A stretch of DNA of 64,000 bases from assembly GCF_009602435.1 (NCBI RefSeq), contig NZ_VZDQ01000024.1, forward strand, positions 310,001-374,000, in the 5' to 3' direction. Source of the stretch: Sediminibacillus terrae. GTDB lineage: Bacteria > Bacillota > Bacilli > Bacillales > Amphibacillaceae. Below are positions 1-6,953 of the stretch, piece by piece. The notes beneath the pieces are model-generated. The model saw only the letters and a list, made by a program, of their open reading frames with translations. It searched no databases and was not told where the DNA came from. Each line of letters opens with the position of its first letter. The first letter of the stretch is position 1. Made by a program: the position numbers and the translations under genes.

Positions 1-237
1 AAGCGAAATACTGTTATTCCCGGGATACGTATGACCTGCCCGCGGAATTTCAAAAAAAGTAAGATCCGTGCCCGGATTGCCAGCTTCATCAGCATAGAAC
101 AGATGGTACATGCTGGTGTCATCCTGGTTGACCGACTTTTTGACCAGCCTCATTCCCAAAACCTTTGTATAAAAGTCATAATTGTTTTTCGCATTTGCGG
201 TTATCGCCGAAACATGATGGAGTCCTTTCAGTTCCAT
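1..237 (-). CDS. Ring-cleaving dioxygenase / VOC (glyoxalase) family protein, truncated by the window edge
   Basis: Only the first 79 codons are present. The protein begins MELKGLHHVSAITAN and continues with FYTKVLGMRLVKKSVNQDD, the first betaalphabetabetabeta module of the vicinal-oxygen-chelate fold, with the metal-binding His in the LHHVSA strand. It matches the start of Bacillus MhqA/MhqO proteins, putative extradiol dioxygenases that protect against quinones. The start is ATG at 237, behind an AGAGGGA ribosome site. A consensus promoter and an MhqR-type palindrome lie immediately upstream, which strongly supports the MhqA/MhqO assignment. MhqA and MhqO cannot be told apart from this fragment, so no symbol is given. 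The missing C-terminal part lies beyond position 1. Confidence 0.85.
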   Translation of the reverse strand, partial: MELKGLHHVSAITANAKNNYDFYTKVLGMRLVKKSVNQDDTSMYHLFYADEAGNPGTDLTFFEIPRAGHTYPGNNSISL

Positions 238-268
238 ATGCATCCCTCTTCTACTTTAATTTATATTA

Positions 269-286
269 TATCTCGAATTCAAGATA
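269..286 (-). promoter_or_regulatory. MhqR-type operator
   Basis: The 18-base near-palindrome reads TATCTTGAATTCGAGATA on the minus strand. It differs by one base from the perfect dyad TATCTCGAATTCGAGATA, the box reported for MhqR, the MarR-type repressor inactivated by quinones. It starts directly downstream of the -10 hexamer, so a bound repressor would cover the transcription start. Confidence 0.8.
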
Positions 287-315
287 ATTATAATGCAAGG
301 AATGGCACCTGTCAA
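287..315 (-). promoter_or_regulatory. Sigma-A promoter of the MhqR-boxed dioxygenase gene
   Basis: On the minus strand TTGACA (315-310) and TATAAT (292-287) are separated by exactly 17 bases, a perfect consensus promoter. Such a strong core promoter fits a gene held off by a repressor and fired when the repressor leaves. The -35 box lies 17 bases past the stop of the SDR gene, with no terminator in between. Confidence 0.8.
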
Positions 316-331
316 TGAGCGGAGATTCCAA

Positions 332-1123
332 CTATCGCAACAAGGATTCCGCTCCATCGATATACAACTCGGTCCCCGTGATATGGGAGGATTCATCAGA
401 GGCAAGGAATCGGATCAAGTCAGCTACCTGCTCCGGTTTTCCCGCGCCATGCTCCAACGGCTGATTGCCTTCCGGGAATTCTACCGGAATTTTGACTTTT
501 TCCAAGTTCTCTTGATCTGGATGGGTATTTTCCCCGATATTGGTTTCGATTGCTCCCGGACAAATGATATTGACCCGTATGCGATATTCCGCCAGCTCCA
601 ACGCCGCCATTTTTCCAAACGCCATTTGGCCCGCTTTGGAAGAACTGTAGGCAGACATTCCGATACCGGAAAATGTCCGGTTACCATTGATGGAACTGGT
701 GATGACGATACTTCCGCCCTTATCTTTCATTGCCGGTATTGCATACTTGACGGTTAAAAAGGTGCTTTTTAGATTATTGGTCAACGTTTGGTCCCACTCG
801 TCAACAGGCAAATCCTCAATCGGAGCCAAATGTCCATTGACGCCTGCGTTGGCAAAAACAAAATCCAAGTGTCCCCAAGTATCGAGTACCTTTTTGACAC
901 CTTGTTCTACCTGGATCGGTTGAGAAACATCTGCTTCGATAATGATTGCTTCTCCACCGGCATCGCCGATTGCCTGTTTCACCTCTGCAGCGTTTTCTTC
1001 CTTGATATCGACAAGCCCCACTTTGGCACCGGATTGAGCCAGCCGCAATGCAGAGGCACGGCCGATTCCCGAACCGGCACCTGTCACAATGGCTGTTTTC
1101 CCCTGCAAGCTTTTATTTTCCAT
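332..1123 (-). CDS. Short-chain dehydrogenase/reductase (SDR) family oxidoreductase
   Basis: This 263-residue classical SDR has the NAD(P)-binding TGAGSGIG motif at residues 14-21, NAG near residue 91, a catalytic Ser in ITSSING, and the YSSSK (YxxxK) catalytic pair. Length is normal for the family. The chosen start, ATG at 1123 (MENKSLQGK), is 9 bases from AAGGAGG; the open frame extends 24 codons further but has no ribosome site there. The Asp ending the second beta strand (VGLVD) suggests preference for NAD over NADP. It diverges from the symporter gene. The substrate, a sugar, polyol or other alcohol, cannot be read from the sequence. Confidence 0.88.
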   Translation of the reverse strand: MENKSLQGKTAIVTGAGSGIGRASALRLAQSGAKVGLVDIKEENAAEVKQAIGDAGGEAIIIEADVSQPIQVEQGVKKVLDTWGHLDFVFANAGVNGHLAPIEDLPVDEWDQTLTNNLKSTFLTVKYAIPAMKDKGGSIVITSSINGNRTFSGIGMSAYSSSKAGQMAFGKMAALELAEYRIRVNIICPGAIETNIGENTHPDQENLEKVKIPVEFPEGNQPLEHGAGKPEQVADLIRFLASDESSHITGTELYIDGAESLLR

Positions 1124-1291
1124 TGAATAGCCTCCTTTTTTCGGTTGTAACCAATTACTTCCTATATATCCTTCCCCCTTCAACTTAAACACCACTCACC
1201 CGTCGTTTTGCTTAATTGTCTGGTTTGAAGGAAGTCAAAAAAGGGGAAGTTCACACCAAAACAAACTTACAAACAATGGGAGCGGGTTGCC

Positions 1292-3082
1292 ATGAATCAT
1301 ACCAATCTGTGGTTTACACTATTATCGTGCATCTTTTTTATGGGGCTGGTAGCCTGGATTGCTTACCGGCAGACCAAAAATCAAGTCAACGACTCAGCCG
1401 GTTACTTCCTTGCGGGCCGCGGACTTTCCGGTGGATTTATAGCCGGCTCCTTGCTGCTGACCAATCTTTCCGCTGAACAGCTGGTCGGTTTGAACGGACA
1501 AGCCTATCGCGCCAACCTGTCCAATATGGCCTGGGAGGTCACCGCACCGATTGCAGTGGTCATTATGGCACTTTATTTACTGCCAAAATACTTAGGGGGA
1601 TCTGTAACGACGCTCCCAGAATTTTTAAGCCGGCGTTTCGATAAGACGGTTCGACTATATATTGTTGTCTTATTTATGTTTGGATATGTATTCGTTACGA
1701 TTCCTTCCATGTTGTATTCCGGTGCTTTAGCCGTACTCCGGTTGTTTAATATTCCGGATTTACTGGGAATTCCTTATGTACAGTCTGTCTGGCTGGTCGT
1801 ATGGGTCGTCGGCCTGATCGGAGCAGCATATGCCATTTTCGGAGGGTTGAAAGCCGTTGCGGTTTCAGACACCTTAAATGGAATCGGCTTGTTGATAGTC
1901 GGAATCCTGGTTCCCGTCCTGGGCTTTTTCGCTTTGGGCGACGGGAACATGCTAAGTGGCATGAAGGAAATCACGGTGAACAATGCCGAAAAGTTGAACG
2001 CAATCGGCAGTCCGGACGACTCGGTTCCCTTTGGAAGCATTTTTACCGGGTTGATTATCGCAAACCTATTCTACTGGGCATCCAATCAGTATGTCATACA
2101 ACGTACTTTGGGAGCCAAAAGCCTGAAAGAGGGACAAAAAGGGGTACTTTATTCAGGCTTCTACAAGCTGCTGGTGCCATTGTTCATGATGGTTCCAGGT
2201 ATCATCGCGTTTCATCTGTACGGGGAAAATTTACGCAACGTCGACCTGGCCTATCCGACGCTTATTTCCAATGTACTGCCGACTTACTTATCAGGGTTTT
2301 TCCTGGCTGTCCTGTTAGGGGCTGTGCTTAGTTCTTATAATTCTTTGTTGAACAGTGCTGCGACCATGTTCGCATTTGATGTATACAAGCCACGGGCCAA
2401 AAAAGACGTCAGTGATGAAAAGTTGATCAAAATCAGTAAAATATTCGGAACAATCATTGCCTTTATTACATTTTTCATTTCCCCGCTACTCATGTATGCA
2501 CCGAACGGGCTTTGGGATTTGATCCGGCAGTTTACAGGATTTTTCAATATTCCGATCGTGACCATTTTACTGGCAGCGGTTTTATCGAAATACACACCAG
2601 TGATTGCGCCAAAAGTGGTCATCATCTTTCATGTGGTTGCTTACTACCTGATGATTTGGGGAACCGATCACTTATTTGGTTTCTCATTGGACATTAACTA
2701 TATCCATGTTTATGGTATCCTGTTCGTCATCGAAGTCGGCATCATCCTGGCTTTCCGGTTTACCAAGCCGCGGAAAGAAGCGTATGTTTTCAAAAAGGAT
2801 CCAAAAGTCAGCCTCGTGCCATGGAAGCATGCCTTACCCGTCACCATTTTACTGCTTGCACTGATGTGTGCAGTATATGTGGTGTTTTCACCTATCGGCC
2901 TCGCTTATCCAGATGCAGTCGTATCGGGAAGCTTCTGGTACACAATCGGAGCTCTAGCAGTCGTGACGGCTGCACTTTACTTCCTTGCACTGAGGAATTG
3001 GACGAAAAAATATGCTGCCTATTTGGATAAGGAGGAGGAACAAAAGCAGCCCTTTTCCACATCCCGGCAGGTTAACCAATAA
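1292..3082 (+). CDS. Sodium:solute symporter (SSS/SLC5 family), probably for a sugar or related solute
   Basis: This 596-residue membrane protein is typical of the SSS family in length, with about 14 hydrophobic segments. The family hallmarks are visible: a first helix followed by AGYFLAGRGLSGGFIAGSLLLTNLSAEQ, then YLGGSVTTLPEFLSRRFDK, the usual region after the third helix. Similarity to the YidK/SglT-type subgroup suggests a sugar-like substrate, but this is inference. The start ATG at 1292 follows GGGAGCGG. It is divergent from the SDR dehydrogenase, and the pair could form an uptake-plus-oxidation module. A repeat-type hairpin just downstream can end transcription. Confidence 0.88.
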   Translation: MNHTNLWFTLLSCIFFMGLVAWIAYRQTKNQVNDSAGYFLAGRGLSGGFIAGSLLLTNLSAEQLVGLNGQAYRANLSNMAWEVTAPIAVVIMALYLLPKYLGGSVTTLPEFLSRRFDKTVRLYIVVLFMFGYVFVTIPSMLYSGALAVLRLFNIPDLLGIPYVQSVWLVVWVVGLIGAAYAIFGGLKAVAVSDTLNGIGLLIVGILVPVLGFFALGDGNMLSGMKEITVNNAEKLNAIGSPDDSVPFGSIFTGLIIANLFYWASNQYVIQRTLGAKSLKEGQKGVLYSGFYKLLVPLFMMVPGIIAFHLYGENLRNVDLAYPTLISNVLPTYLSGFFLAVLLGAVLSSYNSLLNSAATMFAFDVYKPRAKKDVSDEKLIKISKIFGTIIAFITFFISPLLMYAPNGLWDLIRQFTGFFNIPIVTILLAAVLSKYTPVIAPKVVIIFHVVAYYLMIWGTDHLFGFSLDINYIHVYGILFVIEVGIILAFRFTKPRKEAYVFKKDPKVSLVPWKHALPVTILLLALMCAVYVVFSPIGLAYPDAVVSGSFWYTIGALAVVTAALYFLALRNWTKKYAAYLDKEEEQKQPFSTSRQVNQ

Positions 3083-3128
3083 GTAGAATATAGTAATGGA
3101 ACCGGAAAAACTTCAGGACCAAAAGAAA

Positions 3129-3207
3129 GTGGCCGGGACAAAAGCTTGGCCACCAAAGCAAAAACCGAGTGAATGTTGAACTATCAATCAAATTCGCTCG
3201 GTTTTTA
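3129..3207 (+). repeat. Dispersed hairpin repeat, family B, copy 1 (probable terminator of the symporter gene)
   Basis: The element has a conserved left part (GGCCGGGACAAAAGCTTGG...CCAAAGC) followed by a hairpin. The stem arms are AAAAACCGAGTGAAT and ATTCGCTCGGTTTTT, so the 3' side ends in a T-run as in an intrinsic terminator. Related copies occur at 4848, 20726, 24919, 25253, 38625 and 41543. Confidence 0.75.
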
Positions 3208-3684
3208 ATGTTTGTGTTCCTTAGATAGACTTACGTGTCTGGGATTGCTGCGGCAAGATACGTTTTCGGGGTCCCATTTTTAAATAAATAGAAGCATATT
3301 CTTCTGGCTGTTAAGGTTTCTAAACAGGGACGAAGACAAAATCAGCACGGAAGGTTTTTAATTTAGAAATTGGAGCTTGAGAACCAACACCACATAAAAA
3401 AAGAAGGACTCCTGTTTTCATACGGTTTAGCTTTCTTCATGTAACGGTATGAGAAAAAACAGAAATCAGCTAGGAGTGAGCATTGCTCGTTTGCGAATAA
3501 TTCCACGAGATCGGAGGAAAGGTACGCAGACTACAGGAACAGAACGAGCTGAGAAAGTGGAAGCCGTGCCCCCATAGAACGAGTTTGCAGTAGCATAGGA
3601 AGCACGCAACAAACAAGGGAAAAGTGAGCATACAAAATGATGGTAGCGTACTTTTGTCCTTGCCTTGTTTTCCAAAGGGTAAAT
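3208..3684. other. Gene-free stretch with a degenerate palindromic repeat
   Basis: No reading frame here has a ribosome site or recognisable protein. A degenerate family A palindrome occupies about 3500-3590: it contains ACAGGAACAGAACGAGCTGA, comparable to GGGAACAGCGCGAGCTGA in the clean copy at 11904. Near 3257 TGCGGCAAGATACG resembles the edge of the same family. The overlapping open frames of 69 and 86 codons on the minus strand arise from the repeat and are not considered genes. Confidence 0.55.
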
Positions 3685-4152
3685 TCAGTCAACGATCGGC
3701 CGCTGCTTACCGCTGGTATAATCGTCAATAATCGGAACATGGCTTTCGAATAATTGGTCAGGAAGTTCATCAAGTGGAAAAAACCTGGCATCTAACGACT
3801 CTTCATTTTCCCGAATTAACTCGCCGCTGTATTCTCTGCAAGTGAACCAAATCTGCACCATTGCGACCTGGTCGCCGTTGCCGAGCGTCTTTTCTTTCGT
3901 TTGTCCCGAATAGATGCTGAACAATTCCAATTCACCAAGACACAGGCCTGTTTCTTCAAAAGCTTCTCTTCTTGCCGTATCGGAAACCGTTTCCCCCATC
4001 TCCATATAGCCGCCGGGCAGCCCCCACGTTTCATTGTCGGAGCGTAAATGCAGCAACAGACGGTCCTGTTCATCAAATACGAAAACCCCCGCCACCACCA
4101 TGATCACTTTTTCATGACCGACCATCGAACGCAAATAAGTTATGTAGTCCAT
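3685..4152 (-). CDS. Nudix hydrolase
   Basis: This 155-residue protein hydrolyses a nucleoside diphosphate linked to some moiety X, using Mg2+. The Nudix box is complete: G48, E54, R62-E63, E66-E67 and G69 follow the GX5EX7REUXEEXGU pattern, in the segment GGYMEMGETVSDTARREAF. The start ATG at 4152 follows AAAGGAGAGG. It lies downstream of the ferredoxin gene on the same strand, but a terminator (4174-4209) separates them, so it probably has its own promoter or depends on read-through. The substrate cannot be predicted. Confidence 0.9.
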   Translation of the reverse strand: MDYITYLRSMVGHEKVIMVVAGVFVFDEQDRLLLHLRSDNETWGLPGGYMEMGETVSDTARREAFEETGLCLGELELFSIYSGQTKEKTLGNGDQVAMVQIWFTCREYSGELIRENEESLDARFFPLDELPDQLFESHVPIIDDYTSGKQRPIVD

Positions 4153-4173
4153 AAAACCTCTCCTTTACACGTG

Positions 4174-4209
4174 CAAAAAGGCAGGCTCCTTCTTGGAAAA
4201 ACCTGCCTT
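4174..4209 (-). terminator. Intrinsic terminator downstream of the ferredoxin gene
   Basis: The minus strand has AGGCAGGT...GCCTGCCT as stem, with a TTCCAAGAAGG-type loop, followed by TTTTTGC. It sits 12 bases after the ferredoxin stop codon. Confidence 0.8.
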
Positions 4210-4221
4210 CAGGCGTGTATG

Positions 4222-4461
4222 TTATCGATTGGCAAAAAACGCTTCCGCTCTCTCGAGATCGACTTCCTGTTCCGGTGTCAGATCATACTCTTCTTCGATT
4301 GCATTCACCGGGCATACCGCTTTACAGGCGCCACAATCGATGCAAATATCCGGGTCGATAAAAAATTGATCCGGGCCTTCTTCTATACAATCAACCGGGC
4401 AGACAGTAAGACATTCTGCCGCTTTTTCGTCTTTACAAGGACTTGTGATAACAAAAGCCAC
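4222..4461 (-). CDS. fer: 7Fe-type ferredoxin
   Basis: This 79-residue electron carrier has Cys at 9, 17, 21, 25, 40, 43, 46 and 50. C9, C17 and C50 fit a [3Fe-4S] site, and C21 with C40-C43-C46 fits a [4Fe-4S] site; C25 lies in the VDCIEEG motif usual in 7Fe ferredoxins. The acidic tail and size match Bacillus Fer. Translation starts at GTG (4461), 7 bases from AAGGAGG; the next in-frame ATG would remove the first cluster ligand. It is monocistronic, with its own terminator. Confidence 0.92.
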   Translation of the reverse strand: MAFVITSPCKDEKAAECLTVCPVDCIEEGPDQFFIDPDICIDCGACKAVCPVNAIEEEYDLTPEQEVDLERAEAFFANR

Positions 4462-4668
4462 CGCGATTCCTCCTTATTAAGCAGAAAGTAGATTAGTACT
4501 TCAATTATTATTTAATAACACTTGACCCATGGTTTGCAAGGATATGGATTGCTTTTCCTGTCATTAAGAGTCTGTCATCGTTGGTTTTATTGCTTTGTAA
4601 AGCTGTTTAGAAACCTATCAGTCAATAGAAGGAAACGGTTATATACGGAAATCAGAACACGATAACAT

Positions 4669-4795
4669 AGCGAAGGCAAGATACGGAGACTCCTACGGAA
4701 ACATCACGAGTTGAAAATCCCGCAAGAAAACGGTTTGGTGCTTTCTGAGGAAGTGGAAGCCATACCCGAGGAAAACGTAGTACTTGCCGCAGCGA
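4669..4795. repeat. Dispersed palindromic repeat, family A, copy 2
   Basis: The ends are AGCGAAGGCAAGATACGGAG and AACGTAGTACTTGCCGCAGCG, which can pair imperfectly (GGCAAG with CTTGCC). Inside is GAGACTCCTACGGAAACATC, then GAGTTGAAAATCCCGC, the same order of motifs as in the copies at 11904 and 25041. Confidence 0.7.
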
Positions 4796-4847
4796 TAAGA
4801 AGCACCCATCAAACAACGGGAGAAAAAGATCGAAGGGACTTACAAGC

Positions 4848-4916
4848 CCAAAAACCGGGCGAATCAATTAACATTCACCCGGTTTTGCTTGGCGGCCTTG
4901 CTTTTGTCCTGCCACC
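4848..4916 (-). repeat. Dispersed hairpin repeat, family B, copy 2
   Basis: Read on the minus strand it has GGACAAAAGCAAGGC followed by a hairpin with arms AAAACCGGGTGAAT and ATTCGCCCGGTTTTT. It lies 21 bases past the hmp stop codon and in the right orientation to terminate hmp. Confidence 0.75.
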
Positions 4917-4937
4917 ATGACTATGCATTTGCTTTCG

Positions 4938-6161
4938 TTACGAAACAGTTTCCAAATTCATTGACGGTCCGAAAAATTCGAAATGGATGCGATTTTCAGG
5001 GACTTGCCATTCCAGCAGAAATTGATTGATTGCTGACATAAATGGAACTGGACCGCAGAAATAAAAATCAGCCTGATTGGTGCCAAGGACTTCTTTCAGC
5101 CATGACAATGTAACATAACCTTCTTTGTCAAAGCTTCCGGCTGCTTTGTCTGCTTCCGTCGGATCGCTGTACACGACATAGCTGATGATATCTCCATTCG
5201 TTCTTGCCAGCTCCTTCACTTGTTCGTCCAGAGCATGTACCTTTCCATTTTGAGCGGCATGGATGAAGGTTACTTTACGTCCGGGCTGTTGATCCACAAT
5301 TGTCCGTAGCATACTCATCATTGGCGTCAATCCAACCCCTCCGCTCAAGAGCACGACCGGTCTGTTACTATCCAGGTCGAGTGTGAAGTCGCCAGCGGGT
5401 GCACTAACCTCCAGGGTGTCCCCTTCTTTCACATGACCATGAAGGTGGTTGGAGATTTTTCCGTCGGGATTGTTTTGTCCTTCTTCCCGTTTCACGCTGA
5501 TCCGGTAATACGGTTTTCCCGGCGCATCGGAAAGACTGTATTGGCGGATTTGCGTGTACGGTTCCCCTTCGATTTTCACTTTCACAGAAAGATACTGGCC
5601 TGGTAAGTAGTCAGCCAGTTTGCCTCCATCTGCAGGAACAAGGTAGAAAGACGTAATTACATCACTTTCTTTCACCTTTTTGTTCACGATAAACGGACGG
5701 AAGTCTTTCCAGCCGCCCTCTTTCTCGGCTGCTTCCTGATACATTTCTTTCTCTACTTGAATGAATACATCGGCAATGACACCGTATGCCTCCCCCCAAG
5801 CCTCGATGATTTCATCTGTAGCCTGGTCTCCCAGCACTTCTTTTATAGCCAGTAATAAATTCTCTCCTACAATAGGATAATGCTCCGGCTTGATACCGAG
5901 ACTGCGGTGCTTGTGTGCTATTTGTTTCACCGCCGGCAAAATCGTCTCAAGCTGGTCGATATGAGCAGCAGCAGCATAAACAGCATTGGCGAGTGCCTGT
6001 TGTTGTCTGCCTTTCTTTTGATTGGCATGGTTGAAAATATTCAATAGTTCCGGGTGGTTTTCAAATAAACGTTCATAGAATCTGGTTGTGATGGTCGTGC
6101 CGTGTTTTTCTAAAACTGGCACTGTAGATTTTACAATATCAATCGTTTTTTGACTTAACAT
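4938..6161 (-). CDS. hmp: Flavohemoglobin, nitric oxide dioxygenase
   Basis: This 407-residue protein converts NO and O2 to nitrate with NAD(P)H. The N-terminal globin domain (about 1-140) carries the proximal heme His in the KQIAHKHRSLGI segment. A FAD-binding domain follows, with RQYSLSD, and then a NAD-binding domain with GGVGLTPMMSML; the C-terminus FFGPSMNLE is typical of Hmp. Length is normal. The start ATG at 6161 (MLSQKTIDIV) follows TGGAGG; the upstream ATG at 6206 would lie beyond the operator and lacks a ribosome site. It diverges from nsrR and has an NsrR-like dyad in its leader. Confidence 0.95.
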   Translation of the reverse strand: MLSQKTIDIVKSTVPVLEKHGTTITTRFYERLFENHPELLNIFNHANQKKGRQQQALANAVYAAAAHIDQLETILPAVKQIAHKHRSLGIKPEHYPIVGENLLLAIKEVLGDQATDEIIEAWGEAYGVIADVFIQVEKEMYQEAAEKEGGWKDFRPFIVNKKVKESDVITSFYLVPADGGKLADYLPGQYLSVKVKIEGEPYTQIRQYSLSDAPGKPYYRISVKREEGQNNPDGKISNHLHGHVKEGDTLEVSAPAGDFTLDLDSNRPVVLLSGGVGLTPMMSMLRTIVDQQPGRKVTFIHAAQNGKVHALDEQVKELARTNGDIISYVVYSDPTEADKAAGSFDKEGYVTLSWLKEVLGTNQADFYFCGPVPFMSAINQFLLEWQVPENRIHFEFFGPSMNLETVS

Positions 6162-6177
6162 AGGATTACCTCCAGCT

Positions 6178-6202
6178 AAAGATGTATTACGTATACATCT
6201 TT
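6178..6202 (-). promoter_or_regulatory. Probable NsrR operator in the hmp leader
   Basis: A perfect inverted repeat has 10-base arms, AAAGATGTAT and ATACATCTTT, around a 5-base spacer. The arms agree with the AAGATG-type half sites known for NsrR. It lies 17 bases upstream of the hmp start codon, next to the ribosome site, and downstream of a TATAAT at 6232-6227, so it would act at or just after transcription initiation. Confidence 0.75.
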
Positions 6203-6226
6203 TCACTATTCGATATTTAAAGCAAT

Positions 6227-6232
6227 ATTATA
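6227..6232 (-). promoter_or_regulatory. Candidate -10 element of hmp
   Basis: TATAAT on the minus strand, preceded by ATGTATT. No good -35 hexamer lies 17 bases upstream, so the promoter assignment is tentative. The ATGTATTTATAATAT context has one more ATGTAT half-site like that of the operator. Confidence 0.4.
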
Positions 6233-6374
6233 AATACATGTTTTTGATTTTTGCCACATTCCTTTCACAAAACGTTCAAAATACCGGTAAGAAGGCAAAG
6301 GAAAAACGGCATGTTCTCTCCATTCAAAAAAATATGATACACTTAACACATAATCAGAAAAGAGGAAGATTACT

Positions 6375-6818
6375 ATGAAATTGACACGTTTTACTGATTA
6401 TTCGTTGCGAGTACTCATGTTTTTGGCCACCCGTCCGGAAGGTCAGCTGGTCCAAATCAAAACGATTTCAGCTGTTTATAATATTTCGCACAACCATTTG
6501 ATGAAGGTCATTTATGAACTTGGTAAATTAGGATATATAGAAACGGTCAGGGGACGTAATGGAGGTCTGCGTCTTGCAAAAGACCCGCATGCCATTTCAA
6601 TAGGAGAAGTAGTGCGTCAAACAGAGGAAGATTTCTTTGTCGTCGAATGTTTTGATCCCTCTAAGAAGGATACTTGCCTTATCAGCGATGCCTGTCGTTT
6701 GCAGGGGGTCCTCGGAAAAGCGCTGCATGCATTCCTGGAAACACTTGACCAATACTCTCTCGGCGATTTGATCATCAACAAAGATCAACTGCAAGCTCTG
6801 ATGGAAGAAGTTACGTAG
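6375..6818 (+). CDS. nsrR: Nitric-oxide-sensing Rrf2-family repressor NsrR
   Basis: This 147-residue Rrf2 protein has an N-terminal winged helix-turn-helix (ISAVYNISHNHLMKVIYELG) and the wing segment RGRNGGLRLA. The three cluster ligands are Cys92, Cys101 and Cys107 (VECF...DTCLISDACRL), the NsrR pattern for a [4Fe-4S] cluster that reacts with NO. The start ATG at 6375 follows AGAGGAAG. Divergence from hmp, the classic NsrR target, makes the assignment secure. It is followed directly by a strong terminator. Confidence 0.93.
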   Translation: MKLTRFTDYSLRVLMFLATRPEGQLVQIKTISAVYNISHNHLMKVIYELGKLGYIETVRGRNGGLRLAKDPHAISIGEVVRQTEEDFFVVECFDPSKKDTCLISDACRLQGVLGKALHAFLETLDQYSLGDLIINKDQLQALMEEVT

Positions 6819-6820
6819 AG

Positions 6821-6862
6821 AAAGCCCCGGAAAACGTGAACGCACGATTTCCGGGGCTTTTC
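6821..6862 (+). terminator. Intrinsic terminator of nsrR
   Basis: Arms AAAGCCCCGGAAA and TTTCCGGGGCTTT form a long stem starting 3 bases past the nsrR stop and end in TTTT. Confidence 0.85.
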
Positions 6863-6908
6863 CTATAGAATATTCACCTTCCTACATCTCAGTACCATGT
6901 GGTTTCAC

Positions 6909-6940
6909 AAAAAAATAACCGCCTTTTATAAAGGCGGTCC
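6909..6940 (-). terminator. Intrinsic terminator of opuD
   Basis: On the minus strand GGACCGCCTT and AAGGCGGTTA form a stem around TATA, followed by TTTTTTTG. It lies just downstream of the opuD stop. Confidence 0.8.
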
Positions 6941-6953
6941 ATAAATAAACAGA

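Larger units (their letters stand above)
4462..4937. other. Gene-free stretch holding two different dispersed repeats
   Basis: The interval between the ferredoxin and hmp genes holds a family A palindrome (4669-4795) and a family B hairpin in reverse orientation (4848-4916). The rest shows no gene. A 69-codon plus-strand open frame spans both repeats and is an artefact of them. Confidence 0.6.

Noticed and set aside
3466-3791. Two overlapping minus-strand frames (69 and 86 codons)
   Set aside because: They run through a family A repeat and into the Nudix gene; no conserved protein features.
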